DNA of 11,104 nt from the NCBI GenBank assembly GCA_964519585.1, contig CAZFIO010000065.1:1-11104 (forward strand). Reading direction: 5' to 3'. This DNA is from CAZFIO01 sp964519585. Its GTDB lineage: Bacteria; Bacillota; Clostridia; Tissierellales; Tissierellaceae. The position numbers and the translations under genes are program-made. Shown here one piece after another: positions 6,296-11,104 of this stretch. Numbering within the stretch: position 1 is the stretch's first letter; each line of letters starts with the position of its first letter. The notes beneath the pieces are model-generated. The model made no database searches. It was given only the letters and a program-made list of their open reading frames with translations, and had not been told where the DNA came from.

Positions 6296-6338
6296 AAAAG
6301 TGTTTGTTAGAAGCATGGCCATTCATCTTCTTACTCTA

Positions 6339-6365
6339 TATATCGGAGGGGTAAAGGAATGTTTA
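6339..6365 (-). promoter_or_regulatory. SigD (sigma-28) type promoter of hag
   Basis: On the minus strand, TAAA (6362-6365), a 15-nt spacer, then CCGATATA (6339-6346). This fits the flagellar sigma factor consensus TAAA-N15-(G)CCGATA. The transcript would start near 6332, giving a leader of about 180 nt. Confidence 0.85.
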
Positions 6366-6412
6366 AGGGGTGAATTATAAAACTTATAATTTATAGTTGT
6401 TTGGATCATGCA

Positions 6413-6437
6413 GGTGGACAGGGGCGTCCACCACTAC
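6413..6437. repeat. GTGGAC...GTCCAC hairpin repeat, copy 2 (inverted)
   Basis: GGTGGAC (6413-6419) and GTCCACC (6426-6432) form a 7-bp stem. The reverse strand begins GTAGTGGTGGAC, the same as the copy at 295-320. It lies just upstream of the hag promoter. Confidence 0.6.
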
Positions 6438-6471
6438 ATTTTGTATTTAGCTTGTGGGTCTTAGAAGAGGG

Positions 6472-6690
6472 GATCTCTCCATTTCAGTCGAGATGACCTG
6501 GGGTCTAGCTTTGGGGTCTAAGATCCTTCGTCGCTTCTCTCCTCTGGATGACAAAGGGAAGGGGTTCCTCTGGATGACAGAGGGAAGGGGTTCCTCTGGA
6601 TGACGAGGAGAAAAGGGAACCTCCGGATTACAGAATAAAGGAACATTTTTTGGATGTCTTTTCCTGTCATTCCGGATGGAAGGAGGAAGT
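6472..6690. repeat. Repeat cluster between the methyltransferase gene and hag
   Basis: Contains an inverted ATCTC/GAGAT-stem element (6472-6497), then a 26-bp tandem unit beginning CCTCTGGATGAC, with two near-identical copies (6541-6566, 6567-6592) and a decayed third from 6593. A GTCATTCCGGATGG fragment lies near 6666. A frame open on the minus strand across this cluster (6447-6752) is low-complexity and Pro/Arg-rich and I do not accept it as a gene. With the hag leader this accounts for the gene-free stretch 6151-6720. Confidence 0.7.
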
Positions 6691-6708
6691 CTCTGGACTA
6701 AAGCAAGA

Positions 6709-6727
6709 AAGGCCTTTGTCCTAAGGC
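6709..6727 (-). terminator. Weak terminator-like hairpin at the end of the methyltransferase gene
   Basis: The minus strand AAGCCTT...AAGGCCTT pairs with one bulged base around a 6-nt loop and is followed by TCTTGCTTT. It overlaps the stop codon at 6721-6723. The stem is short and the U-run interrupted, so termination would be inefficient. Confidence 0.3.
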
Positions 6728-7692
6728 TTCCTAAAAACAAAAAGATACTCATGGGCTATAAGCAGGAAATTGTATTCTATGCTTCTTGTGTACCAGAAGC
6801 CTGTTGCCTTGCAGTTGTGTTGTTCCTTAATTATGTTTTCTTTTAAAACAAATCCTGCCTTTAAAAATTCTTCCATAACCCTAAAGCCTAGGGGTACTAT
6901 ATGCTTATTTTTCCTTGTATCTCCTATAAGAATTCCACAATATTTGTTGGTCTTAAGAACACGAAATAGTTCCTTGGCCACTTTTGATATTTCTACTAGG
7001 AAATCTTCCATTTCCAAATGGGAAAGATCTCCTTTTATATTGTCACTGTATTTGATTATATTGGCATAGGGTGGATGGGCACAAATGAGGTCTATGGATT
7101 CATCTTCTATCATATGTAGGTTTATTGAATCCCCTTGATAAATGTCAGGCTGATAGTCTTGGTTTTTATTGAACCTAAGGTTTTCTTTTGCCAGATTTAC
7201 AGCTGAAGGGTTGATGTCTATGCCTATTCCTTTTCTTTTCAGGAGCTTTGTTTCTATAAGGCTTGTCCCACTTCCCAAGAATGGATCCAGTACTACATCG
7301 TCTTCTTTAGAATATCTTAGTATTAGATTTCTGGGTATGTAGGGTGACCAGTTTCCCCTATACTTACCACTATGGGTTGCCCAATTTCCCCTTTGTCTAA
7401 AACTCCACATAGTAGTTGCTTCCATTTTAAAATCTTTAGGTTCCCAGTTCTTTATATTTAAGGGGTTCTCTATCTTATATTCCCCAGATGCTTCCATTAA
7501 AATGTTTAGATTTTCATTTATTAGGTTTTTAGGTAGGCTAAGTTCTCTAGCCATATCAGAAATGGTATTTCCACTGTTGTTTAGTTCAATGAGTTCTTCT
7601 ATGAATTCCTGATATTCCTTAGAATGATTATCTTTTAAATGGTCTATATAATCTTTGCTTCTAAGCATTTCTGAACAAAATTCGCATTTCAT
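6721..7692 (-). CDS. Zinc-finger DNA methyltransferase with HPPY motif, third gene of a DpnII-like cassette
   Basis: A 323-residue SAM-dependent DNA methyltransferase. An N-terminal C2H2 finger is visible (C3, C6, H18, H23 in KCEFCSEMLRSKDYIDHLKD and the next residues), then a helix-turn-helix-like segment (about 40-65). The methylase core follows: MWSFRQRGNWATHSGKYRGN (95-114), motif I DPFLGSGT (136-143), acidic GIDINP (156-161) and the catalytic motif HPPY (206-209), where most relatives have DPPY or NPPY. Motif I precedes motif IV, unlike the beta-class DpnA methylase that is the usual second methylase of DpnII systems. ATG 7692 follows AAGGAAGG by 8-9 nt, 16 nt after the endonuclease stop. 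It probably methylates adenine N6 or cytosine N4; target unknown, perhaps GATC by association. Confidence 0.85.
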   Translation of the reverse strand: MKCEFCSEMLRSKDYIDHLKDNHSKEYQEFIEELIELNNSGNTISDMARELSLPKNLINENLNILMEASGEYKIENPLNIKNWEPKDFKMEATTMWSFRQRGNWATHSGKYRGNWSPYIPRNLILRYSKEDDVVLDPFLGSGTSLIETKLLKRKGIGIDINPSAVNLAKENLRFNKNQDYQPDIYQGDSINLHMIEDESIDLICAHPPYANIIKYSDNIKGDLSHLEMEDFLVEISKVAKELFRVLKTNKYCGILIGDTRKNKHIVPLGFRVMEEFLKAGFVLKENIIKEQHNCKATGFWYTRSIEYNFLLIAHEYLFVFRKP

Positions 7693-7708
7693 TATCTGAC
7701 CCTTCCTT

Positions 7709-8635
7709 TCAGTCTTTGATAATCTCTTCAAGAACACCATCAAAGATCATTTTAGTATTTATAAGAAAATAGTTGTGTATAAAGGCTTCCTCTAGGGGTA
7801 GCTTTGCTGTATTCCAGCCAAATCCATCAGTTATCCATATGAATTTATCTACTATTTCCTGAGTTTTTAGGAAGTCATTTAAAGCCTGGAATTCGCCTGC
7901 AACTGATTTAAGTTTGGAACCCCCTCCTGAAAAGAAGTTTGTTTCTATGAGTATGAGTTTCTTATCTTTGTTAAGTAGGGCAAAGTCATATTGTCGTGAA
8001 CTTTTATCTATGGGTAGATCAAGACCCCATTTATTTTTTATCCCATTTTTAGTAGCCTGTGTAAGGTAGTCTAGATTTAGACTTGTGCATAAGGATCTTA
8101 TATGCCATTCAATTATATCCTCCATTATTTTTCCGCCCCTATTTTTTCTGGCATTTGTCCCTATGCCTACTTCTAGTCCTATGGAATAGTCCACTAAGTT
8201 TTTAATTTGTTTGTTTTCTAATAGTTGCAAAAGCCCTACCTTGTCCACAAATTCAACTATACTTTCTATTTCATCAGGTGAGTATTCTGATTTCTTTCTA
8301 AATGAAAAGCTTTTGTATTCCCAATCTGGAGTCTTAAAGTTTACCAAAACTTCTAAATTCTTTTCACGAATGGCTATTAAAACAGGAATGACCTATACTA
8401 TTTTGGGATATTCCATGATTAAATTTGCAAGCTCGGTTTTTATATCTTCTTTGCCTATAAGATAATTTAATAAATTTAGTTCTATTTCTATGTTTTCAAC
8501 ATTTTGAAAAACCTTGGACCAATCTACATAAAAGTCAAAGGTTCTATTTGAATATCTAAGGTTTTCCATAAAATAAGCAAATACTTGAGATTTATTATTT
8601 AATCCCATTTTCTTATAGATAGCTAAATCCCTCAT
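7709..8635 (-). pseudogene. DpnII-type GATC endonuclease interrupted by an in-frame amber codon
   Basis: The reading frame from ATG 8635 to the stop at 7709 spans 309 codons, close to R.DpnII (about 288 residues). It aligns by eye with that family throughout: a FYVDWSKVFQNVENI/LNYLIG region early, LVDYSIGLEVGIGTNARKNR in the middle, the putative catalytic D217 (RQYDF) with E231-x-N233 (LIETNFFSGGGSKL), and WITDGFGW late. One TAG (8393-8395, codon 81) interrupts it. The codons after it, VIPVLIAIREK, continue the family sequence (R.DpnII has KVVPLLIAKR, so K is expected at the TAG). One base change (AAG to TAG) explains it. No good start exists just downstream, so the enzyme is probably inactive unless the codon is read through or is a sequencing error. 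It begins 9 nt after dam, whose stop overlaps its Shine-Dalgarno (TAGGAGGT). Confidence 0.88.
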
Positions 8636-8644
8636 CTCTACCTC

Positions 8645-9532
8645 CTAATAATTTGTAATCAGTAGTTCTGTAATCTTCCCCCTTCCATTGGAATCTGAGT
8701 TTATGGTCCGCTTCGCATTTACCCTTCTTATATTGTAATCTTTATATAAATCATCAAAAAACTCATCCTCAATATCTGCGTTTTTGGGATCAGAGTTACT
8801 AAGCATTAGTTTGCCCCCTTTACCATCCAGGTTGGTAAAGAATTCTGCTAACCGAATTTGTTCACTATCGTTAAATTCATTGTTTGAATAAGATGTAAAG
8901 CTAGATGAAGTGCTCAAGGGCCTATAGGGGGGATCAAAATATACAAAGGTTTCTTCATCTACAAGGGACTCAATCTTTGAAAAATCCCCAGACGTAACAT
9001 TTACGTTTTCAAGTAGATGTGATACATTTAATAAGTTTTCTTTGTTTAAGATAGTTGGATTCTTGTATCTCCCATGGGGTACATTGAATTGATTTTTCTT
9101 GTTGACCCTATAAAGACCATTGAAACAGGTTTTATTTAAAAAAATAAGGTAGACTGCCTTTTCTATACTATCACTAGTAGCCTTGTTGTAAGATTCTCTT
9201 ATCTTATAAAAGTATTCTTTTCTGTCTTCTTGGTCAAGTTTTAGATATTGTTCGGAAATTGTTTGTAATTTGTTAATCAATAGATTTACATCATTTTTTA
9301 TATATTTATAAAGATTTATTAGGTCACTGTTGTAGTCATTTAAAATTATTTCCTGAAAATTATATTTTTGAATAAGATCAAAAAATAAAGCTCCTCCTCC
9401 TACAAAGGGCTCAATATACTTGTTTATTTTTCCTTCTTCCAGTTCTTTGGGTAGATTTTCACTAATTGTGGCTAATAACTGTCTCTTGCCCCCTGCCCAT
9501 TTTAAAAATGGAGTGGCACTTATGTCTTTCAT
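8645..9532 (-). CDS. dam: Dam/DpnM-type DNA adenine methylase (GATC), alpha class
   Basis: Transfers methyl from SAM to adenine N6, protecting GATC from the linked DpnII-type nuclease. The 295-residue product has all landmarks of the Dam/DpnM/MboIA family in alpha order: PFLKWAGGKRQLL (8-20), motif I EPFVGGGALFF (41-51), LNDYNSDL (64-71), a target region with FNGLYRVNKKNQFNVPHGRY (about 137-156), and the catalytic DPPY (200-203). ATG 9532 follows AAAGGTGA. A -10 box (TATAAT) lies 35 bp upstream, so the cassette has its own promoter. Codons are visibly more AT-rich than the flagellar genes, and the cassette interrupts a flagellar region, which suggests horizontal acquisition. The methylase appears intact although the endonuclease does not. 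Confidence 0.95.
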   Translation of the reverse strand: MKDISATPFLKWAGGKRQLLATISENLPKELEEGKINKYIEPFVGGGALFFDLIQKYNFQEIILNDYNSDLINLYKYIKNDVNLLINKLQTISEQYLKLDQEDRKEYFYKIRESYNKATSDSIEKAVYLIFLNKTCFNGLYRVNKKNQFNVPHGRYKNPTILNKENLLNVSHLLENVNVTSGDFSKIESLVDEETFVYFDPPYRPLSTSSSFTSYSNNEFNDSEQIRLAEFFTNLDGKGGKLMLSNSDPKNADIEDEFFDDLYKDYNIRRVNAKRTINSDSNGRGKITELLITNY

Positions 9533-9566
9533 TAAATCACCTTTATCTTTTTAGTCTTATATATAT

Positions 9567-9600
9567 ATTATAGTATTTGAAGGTTAAAATAAAGAAGTTT
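9567..9600 (-). promoter_or_regulatory. Probable promoter of the restriction-modification cassette
   Basis: The minus strand has a perfect TATAAT (9567-9572) within an AT-rich run upstream of dam. The -35 position reads TCTTTA or nearby and is weak. The segment 9600-9673 upstream has nothing recognisable. Confidence 0.5.
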
Positions 9601-9673
9601 AGGGAATTAATAATCTGATAATTCTCAACTTATGAATATGATTAGGGTTAAGGGCTTGGATACTATGGGAAAT

Positions 9674-9707
9674 TAAAAAAAGGCTCTTATAGTATCATAA
9701 GGGCCTT
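9674..9707 (-). terminator. Rho-independent terminator of the coiled-coil gene
   Basis: The minus strand reads AAGGCCCTTAT-GATACT-ATAAGAGCCTT, an 11-bp stem with one C-A mismatch, then a run of T. It separates the fliW-csrA side from the restriction-modification cassette. On the plus strand the stem is also good and has A-rich flanks only. Confidence 0.85.
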
Positions 9708-9712
9708 AATAT

Positions 9713-10117
9713 TTATTGTCTAGTTAGTTTTAAACTTGCTATATCCTTCCAATTGCTTGCTGTGAAGAATTCTAGCATTGTAGAATTCGATTTAATTTCT
9801 TCTAAGTCTGCCTTGACCTCTCTTTTAAATTCTGTCAAATCTGCAGTTTGTTCTACGACTGCATCCAGTTTCTTACTAATGACTTTTACCTCTATATCCA
9901 GACTTGCTAACCCTTCATCTATGGATTTTATTTTACTTTCTAAATAACCTAACCTATTGTCCATAGATTCTACCTTGTTTTCTAATGCTTCTACCTTACT
10001 GTCTAGTGCTTCTACCTTATTGTCTAGTGTTTCTACCTTATTGTCTAATAAACCTAATTTGCTAGCTAGATTGTCCAATTTATCTAATACCAGTATTTGA
10101 AATTCTTCATTGGTCAT
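9713..10117 (-). CDS. Small coiled-coil protein of unknown function
   Basis: The 134-residue soluble protein has no recognised enzyme motif. Residues of about 13-70 are a regular heptad repeat (LDNKVETLDNKVEALDSKVE and on), in which the 21-nt DNA units are near-identical, so the coiled coil has probably grown by unit duplication. It begins MTNEEFQILVLDKLDNLASK and ends in a non-repeated EFFTASNWKDIASLKL stretch. Similar MTNEEFQ... coiled-coil proteins are, from memory, common hypothetical proteins in clostridia. I chose ATG 10117; a TTG two codons earlier (10123) sits 5 nt from GGGG and is a real alternative. It follows the CBS gene across a short 11-nt array and ends at a strong terminator, so it may close the fliW-csrA transcript. 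Function unknown. Confidence 0.75.
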   Translation of the reverse strand: MTNEEFQILVLDKLDNLASKLGLLDNKVETLDNKVEALDSKVEALENKVESMDNRLGYLESKIKSIDEGLASLDIEVKVISKKLDAVVEQTADLTEFKREVKADLEEIKSNSTMLEFFTASNWKDIASLKLTRQ

Positions 10118-10142
10118 TTTCAATCACACCCCTTTCGATCGA

Positions 10143-10192
10143 TTGTCAAGCAAATAACCAAGCCATAGCCTAGCAATAGTCAAGCAATTGTT
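10143..10192. repeat. Degenerate 11-nt array between the CBS and coiled-coil genes
   Basis: About four units of the CAATAGTCAAG/AAGCAATTGTT type, one of them 10 nt. On the minus strand they read GCTTGACTATTG, as in the perfect array, and end about 15 nt before the AAAGGGGTG Shine-Dalgarno of the coiled-coil gene. Confidence 0.6.
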
Positions 10193-10222
10193 TTAATAAA
10201 CAATATGAATCATTCTTGTGGA

Positions 10223-10597
10223 TTATTCCTTGATAAAGTGGTCTAGAAAGTCTTCTAGGGATACTGTCCCTACTAGGATTCCATCATCTAAGACTGGCAT
10301 GGCTATAACATCTTTCTTTCTTAGTTTTTTTGCTGCGCTTATGATGTCTTCATCTGCATCTACATTGACTACTTCTTTTGTCATGACCCACTCTACTGGG
10401 CAGGTGTCATAGTGGCCTGGGTCTATAAGGAATCTATAGATGTCTGCTTTGACTATGATTCCTATGACATGGTTTTCCTCATCTATGATTGGGGTTCCGT
10501 TTATATGCTGCTTGTTCATAATATCTAGGGCCTTTTTTACTGTTTCATCTGGCCTTACAGCTATTGCCGGTGATTTCATAATGTCTCTGATTTTCAT
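10223..10597 (-). CDS. Two-CBS-domain protein
   Basis: A 124-residue stand-alone CBS pair: the first domain (about residues 1-57) has IRDIMKSPAIAVRPDETVKK and NGTPIIDEENHVIGIIVKAD; the second (about 70-124) has VEWVMTKEVVNVDADEDIIS and MPVLDDGILVGTVSLEDFL. CBS pairs form a disc that commonly binds adenine nucleotides (AMP, ATP, sometimes SAM or c-di-AMP) and senses energy state. No effector domain is fused, so the output is unknown. ATG 10597 follows AGGGAGG by 5 nt; an earlier frame start at 10630 lies in repeat DNA and is rejected. The gene follows csrA, separated only by an 11-nt repeat array, and may be co-transcribed with fliW-csrA. Confidence 0.92.
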   Translation of the reverse strand: MKIRDIMKSPAIAVRPDETVKKALDIMNKQHINGTPIIDEENHVIGIIVKADIYRFLIDPGHYDTCPVEWVMTKEVVNVDADEDIISAAKKLRKKDVIAMPVLDDGILVGTVSLEDFLDHFIKE

Positions 10598-10613
10598 GGC
10601 TACCTCCCTTTTT

Positions 10614-10668
10614 GAACAATGGTTGAACAATAGTTGAGCAATAGTTGAACAGTAGTTAAACAGTTGTT
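10614..10668. repeat. Degenerate 11-nt array between csrA and the CBS gene
   Basis: Five consecutive units: GAACAATGGTT, GAACAATAGTT, GAGCAATAGTT, GAACAGTAGTT, AAACAGTTGTT. On the minus strand the last unit runs directly into the AGGGAGG of the CBS gene, and a CTACTGTTT unit at 10683 covers the csrA stop codon. Confidence 0.75.
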
Positions 10669-10682
10669 TTGCTATCCTTCCC

Positions 10683-10916
10683 CTACTGTTTCTTTATTTC
10701 TCCCAAAATGTCTAGAATATTTAGGTTTGCTTCTGTTTCTAGGGATTTTTGGTTTTCTGCTTTTATTTCATCGTAGACTTCTTTTCTTAGGATGGTGATG
10801 TCTCTGGGTGCTTCTATGCCTATTTTTAGTTTTCCGTCTGATATTTCCAGTATTCTTACTTCTATGTTTTCCCCTATGATTATGCTTTCTCCTACTTTTC
10901 TATTGAGTACTAGCAT
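10683..10916 (-). CDS. csrA: CsrA, translational regulator
   Basis: CsrA is a dimeric RNA-binding protein that recognises GGA motifs near ribosome binding sites and, in Bacillus, represses flagellin translation until FliW sequesters it. The 77-residue product has the canonical strand pattern MLVLNRKVGESIIIG, then IEVRILEISDGKLKIGIEAP and RDITILRKEVYDEI. R6 and R44, needed for RNA binding in other CsrA proteins, are present. The C-terminal extension (about residues 55-77) is longer than in gamma-proteobacteria, as in many Firmicutes, where this part contacts FliW. ATG 10916 lies 2 nt after the fliW stop, with its GAGGGGG inside fliW, so the two are translationally linked. A likely target, the hag leader, is in this window. 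Confidence 0.97.
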   Translation of the reverse strand: MLVLNRKVGESIIIGENIEVRILEISDGKLKIGIEAPRDITILRKEVYDEIKAENQKSLETEANLNILDILGEIKKQ

Positions 10917-10918
10917 AT

Positions 10919-11104
10919 TTATACCCCCTCTGGAAAAAGGGGATGTTTTGTAGTGTAGGCTGAATCGTGGACTACGAATTGTTTCCCTTTTTTATCTTTT
11001 GTATTAATTACTATAGGGGCTAGAAGGTTGGCTGTGCTTTCTTTAAAACTTTCACCCAGGGATACTATGGAGAATAGAGCAAATTCATTTTCTTCCCTTG
11101 GATT
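10919..11104 (-). CDS. fliW: FliW, flagellar assembly factor and CsrA antagonist (C-terminal part)
   Basis: FliW binds flagellin and, when flagellin is exported, CsrA; this couples flagellin synthesis to assembly. The 62 visible codons run from the window edge to TAA at 10919-10921. They show the typical FliW C-terminus: FALFSIVSLGES, then STANLLAPIVINTKDKKGKQ, and a terminal HPLF element. The N-terminal half lies outside the window. The stop is 2 nt before csrA, the usual fliW-csrA arrangement. Confidence 0.93.
   Translation of the reverse strand, partial: NPREENEFALFSIVSLGESFKESTANLLAPIVINTKDKKGKQFVVHDSAYTTKHPLFPEGV

Noticed and set aside
6447..6752. A 101-codon minus-strand frame before hag
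   Set aside because: It lies across GTCAT-family and 26-bp repeats, overlaps the end of the methyltransferase gene and has low-complexity Pro/Arg/Ser content.
7692..7743. Longer start of the zinc-finger methyltransferase at 7743
   Set aside because: It would overlap the end of the endonuclease gene; the ATG at 7692 has a good Shine-Dalgarno and puts the zinc finger at the N-terminus.
8393..8395. Amber codon as pyrrolysine, or two separate genes
   Set aside because: The codon replaces a residue expected to be Lys by family alignment, there is no sign of pyrrolysine machinery here, and no credible start follows the stop. A simple nonsense change is the better reading.

Overview
The window looks like a late-flagellar gene region of a Gram-positive anaerobe in Bacillota, most likely Clostridia or Tissierellia. 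Evidence for this: strong GGAGG/GGGG-type ribosome binding sites, a FliW-CsrA pair, a Hag-type flagellin under a SigD-type promoter, and a c-di-GMP-I (GEMM-I) riboswitch ahead of flgB, an arrangement known from Clostridioides difficile. Every gene I can support lies on the minus strand, so transcription runs from high to low coordinates.

In transcription order: the C-terminal part of fliW (cut by the right edge), csrA, a two-CBS-domain protein, and a small coiled-coil protein ending at a Rho-independent terminator (9674-9707). Next is an apparently acquired, AT-rich restriction-modification cassette with its own promoter: a Dam/DpnM-type GATC adenine methylase, a DpnII-type endonuclease interrupted by one in-frame amber codon, and a zinc-finger DNA methyltransferase with an HPPY motif. 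Then come flagellin (hag) with a long regulated leader, the compact flaG-fliD-fliS-fliT-like operon, a promoter and c-di-GMP-I riboswitch, flgB, and a short ORF cut by the left edge whose first ten residues look like FlgC.

The regulation fits together. The hag leader has a SigD promoter (about 6339-6365), a hairpin presenting AGGA that resembles a CsrA site (6177-6190), and a second GGA site over the Shine-Dalgarno. CsrA and its antagonist FliW are encoded in the same window. The flgB unit has a SigA-like promoter feeding directly into the riboswitch aptamer, whose closing helix abuts a run of seven U.

The unusual content is the intergenic DNA. Two repeat families fill almost every gap between flagellar genes. 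(1) An 11-nt unit, about CTATTGCTTGW, occurs as a perfect 24-unit array (1870-2133) containing an exact 99-bp tandem duplication, and as degenerate 4-10 unit arrays at five other places. The arrays start at or in the stop codons of hag, csrA, flgB and the fliT-like gene, and others end just before Shine-Dalgarno sequences. (2) A family of small hairpins shares GTCAT...ATCT ends but has at least three different stem sequences. They are packed into mosaics at 341-660 and 1469-1863, with further copies in the hag leader and after hag. The coding genes are largely familiar; these repeats are what the ordinary annotation does not explain.
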